Source of the DNA: CAZPMO01 sp964587515
GTDB lineage: Bacteria > Pseudomonadota > Alphaproteobacteria > MPNO01
Length of the DNA stretch: 33,635 nucleotides
NCBI GenBank assembly: GCA_964587515.1
Contig: CAZPMO010000031.1
Coordinates: forward strand, 1-33,635
Direction: 5' to 3'
The number at the start of each line of letters is the position of its first letter. The stretch's first letter is position 1. Made by a program: the position numbers and the translations under genes. This document shows, piece by piece, positions 1 through 8,183 of this stretch. The notes beneath the pieces are model-generated. The model had not been told where the DNA came from, did no database searches, and saw nothing but the letters and a program-made list of their open reading frames with translations.

Positions 1-122
1 GCACCACCATGGCGGAGATCTACACCGCCGCGATTCCGTTCATGGGGTGTGCGATGGCGTTGGTGGCGTTGCTTATCGTATGGCCTGAAATAGCTACATT
101 CCTGCCGAATCTTGGACGATAG
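1..122 (+). CDS. dctM: TRAP transporter large permease (DctM-like), C-terminal fragment
   Basis: Reading in the frame that begins at base 3 gives about 39 residues ending at the TAG at 120-122. The peptide has a hydrophobic helix followed by WPEIATFLPNL. This helix-plus-'PE..T.LP' ending is typical of the large membrane subunit of TRAP dicarboxylate/organic-acid transporters, where the last helix closes the inner-membrane permease. The gene start lies outside the window. Only the tail is visible, so the family call rests on a short match from memory. The next gene starts 6 bases after the stop, suggesting cotranscription and a link between substrate uptake and the catabolic genes downstream. 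Confidence 0.6.
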   Translation, partial: TTMAEIYTAAIPFMGCAMALVALLIVWPEIATFLPNLGR

Positions 123-128
123 ATCATC

Positions 129-809
129 ATGGCGATTTCATTTTTCATTGAATTCGAAGGCCGGGCCCGTCTCGCGGCCGATGCGGTAGCCGAGCTTGGC
201 GAGCCCTTCACGCAGGTCCCGGGCGCAAGCGCGGTCGAGCTTTATACACCCGACGCGGCGGATGATCCGTTGCTCGATGACGGCGCGCCGCCGCCCCTGG
301 TCGCGCAGCTTCGTTTCCCGTCGCTTGCCCAAGCGCGTCAGGGCGCGGCCGGGCTCGGCGCCGCTCTCGATGAGGTCACCATGCTGGCCGGCGCGGTCCG
401 GCCATGCGCGCTTGATATCGTCGAGAACCATCTGTCCCCGGAAGCCGGCGAGGACAACCCGCTGGCCGCGTCCGCCGCGATTGCCTATCTGGTGCATTAC
501 CGGCGGCCGGCCGAGGACGAGGCCGCGTTTATCTCTTACTACCTCGCCCACCATCCCGCGATCATGGCCCAACTGCCCGAAATCAGGCGGCTTGAAATTT
601 ATACGCCGGTGGCGCTGCCCGGCGCGCCGTCGCTGCCGTCGGGCGAGACCATGCTGATTTGCGACGTTTCCTTCGACAGCGCCGCGGCGCTGACCCACGC
701 GCTCCAATCCGATGTGCGCCTGCGCCTGCGCGAGGATTTCCATACCTTCCCGCCTTTTACCGGGCCCGTGACCCATTTTGCGACGCGGCGGTCGGTTCTT
801 CTTCCTTGA
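129..809 (+). CDS. EthD-like dimeric alpha/beta-barrel protein
   Basis: This is a 226-aa soluble protein with no signal peptide or membrane segment. It appears to be two ferredoxin-like (dimeric alpha/beta barrel) repeats. The second, about residues 115-220, carries the EthD-type pattern in which a Y..HHP pair is followed by LPEIRRLEIYTP, close to the family's 'Y...H.P.....PG...' core. EthD-family proteins accompany degradation clusters, for example ether or aromatic breakdown, but most have no assigned reaction. The ATG at 129 lies 6 bases after the TRAP permease stop, which supports cotranscription. I infer an accessory catabolic role. The exact function is unknown. Confidence 0.6.
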   Translation: MAISFFIEFEGRARLAADAVAELGEPFTQVPGASAVELYTPDAADDPLLDDGAPPPLVAQLRFPSLAQARQGAAGLGAALDEVTMLAGAVRPCALDIVENHLSPEAGEDNPLAASAAIAYLVHYRRPAEDEAAFISYYLAHHPAIMAQLPEIRRLEIYTPVALPGAPSLPSGETMLICDVSFDSAAALTHALQSDVRLRLREDFHTFPPFTGPVTHFATRRSVLLP

Positions 810-888
810 TCTGGCCTTGATATGGATTAAAGCCGCGCCCGCGGTTTCCGGTAATTCTGCGCCATGAATGTCGGAAGGAGCGCGGACG

Positions 889-1587
889 ATGCTGGAAGCC
901 AGAGACATCATGACCAAAGGCGTGATCACCGTCGGACCGGATACCTCGGTGCGCGAAGTAACGCGGTCGCTGCTTGAAAACCGTATCAGCGCGGTTCCGG
1001 TAATTGACGGCGCCAACCGCGTGCTCGGCATTGTCAGCGAAGGCGATTTGATGCGCCGCTCCGAGATCGGCACCGAGAAGGGGCGTTCCTGGTGGCTGGA
1101 CGCGTTGGCCGAGACCTCCGAGCTTGCCCACGCCTTCGTGAAATCGCACGGCGTCAAGGCGTCCGAGATCATGACCTCGAATGTCATCACCGTGGACCAG
1201 ACCGCCTCCATCGCCGAGATCGCGGAGATTCTGGAAGACAATAATATCAAGCGGGTGCCGGTGGTCAGGAAGGGCAAACTCGCCGGCATCGTCAGCCGCT
1301 CCAACCTGTTGCAGGCCTTGTCCGCGCAAAAGGAGACGGTGATCGAATTGCCGCTGAAAGACGACCGCGCCATCCGCGAGCGCATCATGGATACGCTCGC
1401 GGGCGAGGCGTGGGCCGATCTCGCCATGATCAACGTGGTCGTCACCAACGGCAAGGTGCGAATCTGGGGCGTGGTCGACACGGACGATCAGCGCCAGGCG
1501 CTACGCGTCGCCGCCGAGGGCGTGCCCGGCGTTCGCGAAATCGAGGACCACACCGCGTTCCGTCCGCCTCATATGGGCGCCGATTAA
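889..1587 (+). CDS. CBS-CBS-BON domain protein
   Basis: This is a 232-aa cytoplasmic protein. Two CBS motifs lie at about residues 4-58 and 90-147, each opening with the usual 'IMT..VITV' strand; together they form a Bateman module that usually binds adenine nucleotides. A BON domain follows at about 158-222. The CBS-BON arrangement is common in bacteria and is thought to be a regulatory or stress-related sensor, but the target is unknown. I chose the ATG at 889 because a strong GGAAGGAG lies 8 bases upstream; a longer start at 868 would overlap that ribosome-binding site. The stop is only 4 bases from the stop of the convergent DUF3775 gene. Confidence 0.85.
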   Translation: MLEARDIMTKGVITVGPDTSVREVTRSLLENRISAVPVIDGANRVLGIVSEGDLMRRSEIGTEKGRSWWLDALAETSELAHAFVKSHGVKASEIMTSNVITVDQTASIAEIAEILEDNNIKRVPVVRKGKLAGIVSRSNLLQALSAQKETVIELPLKDDRAIRERIMDTLAGEAWADLAMINVVVTNGKVRIWGVVDTDDQRQALRVAAEGVPGVREIEDHTAFRPPHMGAD

Positions 1588-1591
1588 GCCG

Positions 1592-1990
1592 TTACAGCCG
1601 CCCGATTTCGGTGTCCGCGCAGCTTGCTCCCATCACCGCGAGGCCCGACTCGAGATAATCGCTCAAAAGCGGGATGCCGAGCAGATAGGTGGCGGTGTTC
1701 TCGTTGTGCGCGTCACGCGCATCGGCGCGCGCGGTCTCCCAATCATCGTGGGATCCGCGCCCGAGCCAGGCCAGCGCGACGAGATCGATCTGCTCGGTTT
1801 CGTTGAGCGCATTGATAAAAGCGGTGAGTTCTTCGAGCACCGGATCGTCCGAGAAATCTTCTAATACCTGGCGCATCCCCTCGTCGGCCGGGTTGGAGCC
1901 CAGTTGGGGAATCACCACCTCGACCTTGGCGTCGAACTCCCGTGCCTTGATCGCGATGAAACAAACTTTTTCGGGGCTGATCTGAAGCAT
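1592..1990 (-). CDS. DUF3775 family protein
   Basis: This is a 132-aa acidic soluble protein. Its N-terminus, containing ISPEKVCFIAIKAREFDAKV, matches the opening I remember for the DUF3775 family, which is widespread in alphaproteobacteria and has no known function. The rest is helical, with many D/E residues and an ALAWLGRG segment that also fits the family. It is the last gene of a minus-strand group with the 76-aa protein and the hibernation factor, separated by 73 bases from the former. A stress-related role is guessed from position only. Confidence 0.7.
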   Translation of the reverse strand: MLQISPEKVCFIAIKAREFDAKVEVVIPQLGSNPADEGMRQVLEDFSDDPVLEELTAFINALNETEQIDLVALAWLGRGSHDDWETARADARDAHNENTATYLLGIPLLSDYLESGLAVMGASCADTEIGRL

Positions 1991-2063
1991 GGCGTGCTAT
2001 CCCGCTGAAAGTTATTCCTGCCGTGATCCTGTCGACCGCCGGACAGCGCCGCATTGAGGCAGG

Positions 2064-2294
2064 TTAAGACGCCCGGTCCGCCTCGAAGAATTCGAGTTCC
2101 CAGACGCCGGTGTTGCCATCGCGGCGGACGATATAGGTGGCACCGTCGTCTCCTATCACCTTGAAATGATCATGATCGGGCGACAGCCAGCGATCGATCA
2201 CGTCCACGACCTCGATGCGTCGCTTGCCCAGATGAATGCGCTCGGGGGTAATTTCCCCCCGATCCCGTATAGCGCATTCCACAATGATTTCCAT
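2064..2294 (-). CDS. small conserved-type protein, DUF6504-like
   Basis: This is a 76-aa protein with no signal or membrane segment. It looks like a compact beta-barrel: a GKRRIEVVDVIDRW strand pair, then VIGDDGATYIVRRD and TGVWELEFFEAD. The pattern 'R.V..V.DRW ... Y.V..D..TG.W.L' resembles the DUF6504/DUF6349 type of small proteins, but that is a weak recollection. The start lies 17 bases after the hibernation-factor stop, so the two are probably cotranscribed. Function unknown. Confidence 0.6.
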   Translation of the reverse strand: MEIIVECAIRDRGEITPERIHLGKRRIEVVDVIDRWLSPDHDHFKVIGDDGATYIVRRDGNTGVWELEFFEADRAS

Positions 2295-2311
2295 GACGCG
2301 CCGCCCGGCGC

Positions 2312-2875
2312 CTAGTCCAGGTGATGTTTGCCGATCGGCCGCACGGTTGTCGCCTGCGGGCCCTTGTCGCTCTCTCCTTCGATAGTGACGAATCGCACTT
2401 CGCTACCGATATCCAGTCCCTCGAAACCGCCGTTCAGGACACTGTTGCAATGGAAATAGATTTCATTGCCGTCGGTATCCAGGATGAAGCCGTAATCAGG
2501 AAACATGCGGATCACCTTGCCATGCGCCGGGGTATCGTGGGTCTTCGCCTCGCCGCCCCGCTGTTTGGCAAACCCCTGGAGCTGGCGCTCCATCGCGTTG
2601 AAGGCGTCGCGGATGGCGACATAGACGTCCTCGTGGGCGTGCTTGTCGTGGGAATCGCGATTTACCACCAGCTCACCTCCCGGCACCACCAGATCGATCC
2701 TGACGTGATAGAGCTTGCCTTGGTGATGGCGCCGATGCGGCGCCTCGATGACAACCCGACAATCTGTAATCCTCTTGTGGTGGCGTTCGAGCCGCGCGGC
2801 CCGCTCCTTGATACGGGCGTCGATGGCGTCGGACTGTGGAAAATCCCGGTACGTAACCTGGATTGGAACCGTCAC
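2312..2875 (-). CDS. hpf: ribosome hibernation promoting factor fused to a cold-shock domain
   Basis: This is a 187-aa two-domain protein. Residues 1-105 form an HPF/RaiA fold (VPIQVTYRDFPQSDAI, then a helix ERAARLERHHKRI and a second helix near AIRDAFNAMERQLQ), which binds the 30S decoding centre and silences ribosomes in stress. Residues 117-182 form a cold-shock domain with RNP-like strands DYGFI and IYFHC, predicted to bind single-stranded RNA. I chose the GTG at 2875 because AGGAGG sits 5 bases upstream; the upstream ATG at 2905 would place that site inside the gene. It leads the minus-strand operon with the 76-aa and DUF3775 genes and is divergent from the catabolic operon. Confidence 0.85.
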   Translation of the reverse strand: MTVPIQVTYRDFPQSDAIDARIKERAARLERHHKRITDCRVVIEAPHRRHHQGKLYHVRIDLVVPGGELVVNRDSHDKHAHEDVYVAIRDAFNAMERQLQGFAKQRGGEAKTHDTPAHGKVIRMFPDYGFILDTDGNEIYFHCNSVLNGGFEGLDIGSEVRFVTIEGESDKGPQATTVRPIGKHHLD

Positions 2876-3059
2876 GGCATCCTCCTGCTTCTTACGGTGC
2901 AACATTGCTATTCGAAGAGAATTCGACCACGTCGCGCTCCCCGCGACCCTGATCCAGGTTAAGACGCCTGAACGCCGCCGCTTGCAACGGCGGGGATGCC
3001 GCCATAATTTCGCCTGGCCAGCCGCGCGTCCCGTCGTGGCGGCTCACGGAGGGGAGGAT

Positions 3060-3860
3060 ATGGGTTCGAACACGCCGTCGGTCGATCTTGCGGTCGCCGA
3101 TGGGATCGCGACCATCCTGATCAATAACCCGCTTCGCCGGAACTGCTTCGAACCCGCCATGTTCGACCAGCTATTCGATGCGGCGGAGCGCATCGCGGCC
3201 GACGCGTCCGTACGGATCGCTGTGCTGCGCGGCGCCGGCGAGAAGGCCTTCTCGGCCGGGGTCGATATCGACGCCGTGACCGAAAGCGGCGAATATTTCC
3301 AGATGTTCCTCGAAACCGAAGCGCGCATGAACCGCGCCACCGAGGCGGTCGCCGCGCTGTCGATCCCGGTGGTCGCCGCGCTGAAGGGATCTTGCATGGG
3401 TGGCGGGGTTCAGGTGGCGGTGGCGGCGGATTTTCGCCTCGCCTGCGACGATCTGCGCCTCGCCATTCCGGCCGCCTCGCTGGGCGTGATGTATCCGTTG
3501 GCGCCGATCGAAACCATGGTCCGCATGGCCGGCCCCAGCGCGGTGAAGAAACTGCTGATCGAAGGCGGCGAAATGGACGCGACAACCGCGCTCTCGCTCG
3601 GTTTCGTCGAGGAGGTGGCGCCGGCCGAGGCGTTCGAGGTCCGGCTCGGCCGGATCCTCGCCCATATCGCGGCGCACCCGCCGGAGATCGTCGCCGCTTA
3701 CAAGACCATCATCGACAATTACGGACGTGGCGATCCCGGGACCAACGAGATCGTGCGCGACCGTGCGCTGAACTCCGGCATCCTCGCCGAGCGGCTGGCC
3801 GGGGTCGCGCAAGCCCGCAGGGAAGCCCGCGCCCGTCGTGATAAGGAAAAAAACGGGTGA
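3060..3860 (+). CDS. enoyl-CoA hydratase/isomerase (crotonase) family protein
   Basis: This is a 266-aa crotonase-fold protein with both oxyanion-hole segments: KAFSAGVDI near residue 66 and SCMGGG near 111-116. Compared with rat enoyl-CoA hydratase, the two catalytic glutamates are absent: Q118 sits where E144 would be and A138 where E164 would be. A simple hydratase reaction is therefore unlikely; isomerase, hydrolase, decarboxylase or C-C lyase chemistry on an acyl-CoA is more plausible. The ATG at 3060 follows a clear GGAGGGGAGG; the open frame extends upstream but has no better start. It is the first gene of the 15-gene operon and overlaps hyuA by 4 bases. Confidence 0.85.
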   Translation: MGSNTPSVDLAVADGIATILINNPLRRNCFEPAMFDQLFDAAERIAADASVRIAVLRGAGEKAFSAGVDIDAVTESGEYFQMFLETEARMNRATEAVAALSIPVVAALKGSCMGGGVQVAVAADFRLACDDLRLAIPAASLGVMYPLAPIETMVRMAGPSAVKKLLIEGGEMDATTALSLGFVEEVAPAEAFEVRLGRILAHIAAHPPEIVAAYKTIIDNYGRGDPGTNEIVRDRALNSGILAERLAGVAQARREARARRDKEKNG

Positions 3861-5998
3861 CGCTGAAGATCGGCATTGATGTCGGCGGCACCTTTACCGA
3901 TTTTCTGGTGGCGCGCGCCGATGGCGGCACTGCGGTCTTCAAGACGCCGTCGACCCCGGCCGATCCGTCCGAAGGGGTGATCAACGGGCTCGGCGAGATC
4001 GCGGAATCACAGGGCCTGACACTGGCTGAACTGGCCGGTGAGATCGAGACCATCGTTCACGGCACCACGGTGACCACCAACGCGACGCTGACGCGCAATG
4101 GCGCGGTGACCGGGTTGATCACCACCGAGGGCCTGCGCGATGCGCTGGAAATGCGGCGCGGCATTCGCGAGAAGCCCTACGACAATCGCTACGCTAATGT
4201 GAAGCCGCTGGCGCCGCGCCATCTGCGGCTCGGCGTGCCCGGCCGCCTTGATCGCCAGGGGCGCGAGATAGCACCGCTAGAGCTTGAAGCGGTAAGCCGC
4301 GCGGCGCGGGAACTCAGCGCCCGGGGCACCGACGCGGTGGCGATCTGTTTCATGAACGCCTTCGCCGACCCGGATCACGAACGGCGCGCGGCCGAGGCGG
4401 TGCGCGCGGTGATGCCCGACGCCTACCTCACGGTCTCCAGCGATCTGCTGCCCTCGATCCGGTTTTACGACCGGGTCTCGACCACCGTGCTGAATTCCTA
4501 TGTCGGGCCCAAACTCTCGGCCTATCTCGACAGCCTGACCGCGAAACTCGGCGACATCGGTTTCAAGGGCGCGCTGCTGATCATGCAGTCGAACGGCGGC
4601 GTGGTGTCGCCCGAAGCGGCGCGCGCCCGGGCCGCGGTGACGCTGCTGTCGGGACCCGCCGCCGGACCGGGCGCCGGGCTGGTCTTCGCCGCCGCGCAGG
4701 GGCGCGAGGATTGCATCACCGTCGATATGGGCGGCACCAGCTTCGACGCGGCGCTGGCGCGCGGCGGCGAGCCGCAGGTCATGACGGAGGGCGAGATCGA
4801 CCGGCTGAGGATCGCGCTGCCCATGCTGGATATCCACACCATCGGCGCGGGCGGCGGCTCGATCGGCTGGATCGACGAGGGCGGTCTGTTGCGCATGGGG
4901 CCGCAAAGCGCCGGCGCCGATCCCGGACCGGTCTGTTATGGGCGCGGCGGCGCGCAGCCGACCTGCACCGACGCCGATCTCGCGCTCGGCTATCTCGATC
5001 CCGCGTTTTTCGCCGGCGGCCGCATACCGCTTGACGCCACGGCCGCGCGCCGCGCCATCGAGACCGTGATCGCCACGCCCATGGGCATCGCCGTCGAGGC
5101 GGCGGCGGCCGGCATGTACCGCGTGATCAACAACAACATGGCCCAGGGGGTGCGCGAGATCACGGTCAGACGCGGGCTGGACGCGCGCGAGTTTCCCATG
5201 GTGGTGGCCGGCGGCGCGGGCGCGTTGCACGCCTGCATGATCGCGCTGGAGCTCGAAATCCCCATGTTCCTGGTGCCGCGCGAGTCCTCGATATTCTGCG
5301 CCGCCGGCATGCTGATGAGCGATCTGCGCCACGATTACGTCCGCACCCATGTCGCGCGGTTCGACGATCTCGACTGGGACGGGCTGAACGGGGTCTATGA
5401 CGCGCTGATCGTGGAAGCGCGCGCCGCGTTGAGCGGCGACGGCGTGGCCGACGATCGCCAGCAATTCAGCGCGCGGCTCGATTGCCGTTATGCGCGGCAA
5501 TATCACGAGGTCTCGTTTCCGGTCGCGCTGGAGGCGATCCGCGACCGCGACGGCGCCGAAATCGCCACGGCTTTCCACGCCGAGCACAACCGGCTCTACG
5601 GTTATTCGCTGGAAGAGCAGGGAACCCCGGTGCAGATCATCAATGTCCGGCTCCAGGCGCTGGGCGCCACCGAAAAACCCGCCGCCGCGTCCGATGCGTA
5701 TGCGGGGCCGGATGCTTCCGCCGCGCTGAAGGGCACACGCGCCGTCTATGTCCCCGAGGCCGATGCGTTCGATGATATCCCGGTCTATGACGGGCACGCG
5801 CTGCGCTTCGGCAATCGTCTCGCCGGCCCGGCGCTGATCGAGCAGCGCAACACCGCCATTTTCGTCAGCGGTTCGTTCGACTGCGCCATCGACCGCGCCG
5901 GCTCGTTCGCGGTCTATCTGAAGGGTCGCGAGGAAGTGATCGAAAAAGGGATGCCCGACGATCTGATCGTCGAAAAGACAAAGGAGCGGCGATCATGA
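3857..5998 (+). CDS. hyuA: hydantoinase/oxoprolinase family subunit A (first copy)
   Basis: This 713-aa protein is full length for the HyuA family. The N-terminal actin-like ATP-binding motif IGIDVGGTFTDF is at residues 5-16. HGTTVTTNATL follows near 71, and the second phosphate/nucleotide segments VDMGGTSFDAAL and IGAGGGSIGW lie in the middle. Family members are the ATP-using half of N-methylhydantoinase, 5-oxoprolinase, caprolactamase, or acetone and acetophenone carboxylases. They phosphorylate a carbonyl or enol for hydrolysis or carboxylation. The GTG start overlaps the crotonase stop (GTGA), and the end overlaps hyuB by 4 bases. Which reaction is run here cannot be read from sequence. 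Confidence 0.88.
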   Translation: MTLKIGIDVGGTFTDFLVARADGGTAVFKTPSTPADPSEGVINGLGEIAESQGLTLAELAGEIETIVHGTTVTTNATLTRNGAVTGLITTEGLRDALEMRRGIREKPYDNRYANVKPLAPRHLRLGVPGRLDRQGREIAPLELEAVSRAARELSARGTDAVAICFMNAFADPDHERRAAEAVRAVMPDAYLTVSSDLLPSIRFYDRVSTTVLNSYVGPKLSAYLDSLTAKLGDIGFKGALLIMQSNGGVVSPEAARARAAVTLLSGPAAGPGAGLVFAAAQGREDCITVDMGGTSFDAALARGGEPQVMTEGEIDRLRIALPMLDIHTIGAGGGSIGWIDEGGLLRMGPQSAGADPGPVCYGRGGAQPTCTDADLALGYLDPAFFAGGRIPLDATAARRAIETVIATPMGIAVEAAAAGMYRVINNNMAQGVREITVRRGLDAREFPMVVAGGAGALHACMIALELEIPMFLVPRESSIFCAAGMLMSDLRHDYVRTHVARFDDLDWDGLNGVYDALIVEARAALSGDGVADDRQQFSARLDCRYARQYHEVSFPVALEAIRDRDGAEIATAFHAEHNRLYGYSLEEQGTPVQIINVRLQALGATEKPAAASDAYAGPDASAALKGTRAVYVPEADAFDDIPVYDGHALRFGNRLAGPALIEQRNTAIFVSGSFDCAIDRAGSFAVYLKGREEVIEKGMPDDLIVEKTKERRS

Positions 5999-7728
5999 GC
6001 GAAATCGATCCGATCATGCTGTCGGTGTTTTCCCGGGCCTTCCGCGCCATCACCGACGAGATGTCGATCTCGCTCCAGCGCACCGCGCGCTCGCCGATCC
6101 TGTGCGAGGCCAAGGATTTCGTGACCGGGCTTTATGACGGCGAAGGCCGCATGCTGGAGCAGACCGAGAACCTGCCGATCCTGGCCTTCTCGCTGGCGCC
6201 GGTGTGCAAATATATCCGCGATTATTTCGGCGACGATCTGCACGAAGGCGACGTGATCTTCCACAACGACGTCTTTTCCATGGGCAACCAGAACAACGAC
6301 GTCGCGGTCTACAAGCCGATCTTCTTCGACGGCGAGCTGGTCGCCTGGTCGGCCTGCAAGGGTCACCAGGCCGATATCGGCGGCGCGGTGGCGGGCGGCT
6401 ACAACCCCAACGCCACCGAGGTCTGGCAGGAGGCGCTGCGCATACCGCCGGTGAAAATCTACGACAAAGGCGTGCTGCGCAAAGACGTGTGGGACCTGAT
6501 CTTCGCCAATATCCGCTTCGATATCGTGCAGGAGGACATGCGCGCCGAGATCGGCTCCTGCGTGGTCGGCGAGCGCCGCCTGCTTGCGCTGCTGGAGAAA
6601 TACGGGCTCGATTATTTCACCCGCCACAAGGAAGCTTTGTTCGCGTCGACCGAGAAAATGATGCGGGCCGAAATCGCCAAGATCCCCGACGGGGAATATT
6701 CGGGCGAGGGCAAGGTCTTCTATGACGGCCGCCACGAAGGTTCGGAATTCACCATCCGCGTGACCATCCGCGTCGAGGGCGAACGCATCGCCTTCGATTA
6801 CGCCGACACCGACGCCCAGACCAACGGCTTCGTCAACGGCACCTATACCTCGTCCGCCTCTGCCACCATCCTGACGTTTCTTCAGATGGTGAACCCCGAC
6901 ATTCCCCATAACGAAGGCATGGTCGCGCCCATCGAGATAATGATCCCCGAGGGCACCATCCTGAACGCGTCCTACCCGAAGGCCACCACCTTCGGCAATC
7001 ATCTGTGCCCGCCCAACGCCGACGCCATCATCCGCGCACTGGCCCCGGTGATCCCCGACCGCGTCACCGCCGGCTGGGGCAATCTGCTGTGCTCGCTGAC
7101 CACCGGGCGCGACGCCGAGCGCGACGAGCCCTATGTGGACATCTTCTTCATGGGCATGAAGGGCGGCTCGGGCGCCATGCGGGGTGCCGACGGCTATGAC
7201 CATATCGGCATGATCGACGCTTCGGGCGGCGTGCTCGACCAGGATTACGAAATGTTCGAACAGCAGACGCCGCATCTTCTGGTGAAGCATGAATATCTCA
7301 CCGATTCCGCCGGCGCGGGCGAATGGCGCGGCGGCCTCGGCACCGAGACAGTGTTCGAAATGGGCTCGGAGGACACCCAGCTCGTCTGCTTCGGCGACGG
7401 CGATTTCGAAGCCCCGTTCGGCCTGTTCGGCGGTGGCGACGGCGTCCTCAACTCGATCACCATCACCACGCCCGACGGCGAGACGACAACGCCCCGCAAC
7501 AAGGATTTGATCACCGGCGTCCCAAAGGGCTCGATCTACCACCAAGCCGCCACCGGCGGCGGCGGCTACGGCGATCCCCGAAAACGCCCCGCCCCCCTGG
7601 TCGCCGAGGACGTCCAGAACGGCGTGATCACGGTGGATGCGGCGCGTGATCAGTACAGGGTCGCGGTGGACCCGGAGAGTTTCACGGTTGACGAAACGGT
7701 AACCGAGAATTTGCGTAAACCCACCTGA
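5995..7728 (+). CDS. hyuB: hydantoinase/oxoprolinase family subunit B (first copy)
   Basis: This is a 577-aa HyuB-family protein and the partner of the subunit A encoded just upstream (4-base ATGA overlap). Family features are the N-terminal helix with ISLQRTARSPI, the GDVIFHNDVFSMGNQNND segment and GHQADIGG, which probably supply metal and substrate contacts. Near the C-terminus is GSIYHQAATGGGGYGDP, the usual glycine-rich ending of the family. The A and B subunits together form the ATP-dependent hydrolase or carboxylase. Compared with the second copy, the ND segment reads HNDVFSMG rather than TNDPYKGG, so the two pairs probably have different substrates. Confidence 0.88.
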   Translation: MSEIDPIMLSVFSRAFRAITDEMSISLQRTARSPILCEAKDFVTGLYDGEGRMLEQTENLPILAFSLAPVCKYIRDYFGDDLHEGDVIFHNDVFSMGNQNNDVAVYKPIFFDGELVAWSACKGHQADIGGAVAGGYNPNATEVWQEALRIPPVKIYDKGVLRKDVWDLIFANIRFDIVQEDMRAEIGSCVVGERRLLALLEKYGLDYFTRHKEALFASTEKMMRAEIAKIPDGEYSGEGKVFYDGRHEGSEFTIRVTIRVEGERIAFDYADTDAQTNGFVNGTYTSSASATILTFLQMVNPDIPHNEGMVAPIEIMIPEGTILNASYPKATTFGNHLCPPNADAIIRALAPVIPDRVTAGWGNLLCSLTTGRDAERDEPYVDIFFMGMKGGSGAMRGADGYDHIGMIDASGGVLDQDYEMFEQQTPHLLVKHEYLTDSAGAGEWRGGLGTETVFEMGSEDTQLVCFGDGDFEAPFGLFGGGDGVLNSITITTPDGETTTPRNKDLITGVPKGSIYHQAATGGGGYGDPRKRPAPLVAEDVQNGVITVDAARDQYRVAVDPESFTVDETVTENLRKPT

Positions 7729-7758
7729 TCCCGCCAGCTTCCCCCATCCGGCATCCCG

Positions 7759-7772
7759 TCTATAATCAACTT
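7759..7772 (+). promoter_or_regulatory. possible internal promoter giving a leaderless transcript
   Basis: A perfect TATAAT lies at 7761-7766 in the largest gap of the first half of the operon. A start site about 7 bases downstream would fall on the A of the ATG at 7773. No Shine-Dalgarno sequence precedes that ATG, which fits a leaderless message. The -35 candidate, TTCCCC at 7739-7744 with a 16-base spacer, is weak. In a GC-rich genome a TATAAT is uncommon by chance, but this remains a prediction. Confidence 0.35.
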
Positions 7773-8183
7773 ATGAACGAACGGCCGATCAGGGTGTTGT
7801 TGGCGAAGCCGGGGCTCGACGGGCATGACGTGGGCGCGAAAATTGTCGTGCGCGGGTTGATGGAAGCGGGCTTCGAAGTGGTCTATACGGGCTTGCGCAA
7901 GACGCCCGAGGAGATCGTCGCGCGCGCGGCGGCGGAGAACGCGGACGTGATCGGGCTGTCCATCCTGTCGGGGTCGCATCTGCCGCTATGCCGGCGCATC
8001 CGCGAACTGATGTCGGAAAGCGATGTGGGCAACCGGCTGTGGCTGGTCGGCGGCAACATCCCCAAACAGGACCACGAGGAATTGCGGCGCATCGGCGTCG
8101 ACGGCGTATTCGCCACCGGCGCGCGCCTCGACGACATCGTCGCCTTCATCCGGGAGAACGCATCGAAATGGCCCAGGAACTGA
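7773..8183 (+). CDS. cobalamin-binding subunit of an acyl-CoA mutase
   Basis: This 136-aa protein is a stand-alone B12-binding Rossmann domain. The base-off motif DGHDVG has D16, H18 and G21; H18 would coordinate cobalt. SILSGSHL and LVGGNIP downstream are the typical corrinoid-tail contacts. It matches the C-terminal domain of methylmalonyl-CoA mutase and the small subunits of isobutyryl- and 2-hydroxyisobutyryl-CoA mutases. Its end overlaps the catalytic subunit gene by 16 bases, so the two polypeptides almost certainly form one adenosylcobalamin-dependent mutase. Confidence 0.92.
   Translation: MNERPIRVLLAKPGLDGHDVGAKIVVRGLMEAGFEVVYTGLRKTPEEIVARAAAENADVIGLSILSGSHLPLCRRIRELMSESDVGNRLWLVGGNIPKQDHEELRRIGVDGVFATGARLDDIVAFIRENASKWPRN

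Noticed and set aside
2060..2968. 14-base direct repeat (caggttaagacgcc) at 2060-2073 and 2955-2968
   Set aside because: In 33 kb about two 14-base matches are expected by chance, the first copy overlaps a stop codon, and nothing else marks a mobile element.
2748..3059. Extension of the crotonase gene upstream to 2748
   Set aside because: The extra 104 residues overlap the divergent hibernation gene, and the ATG at 3060 has a strong ribosome-binding site.
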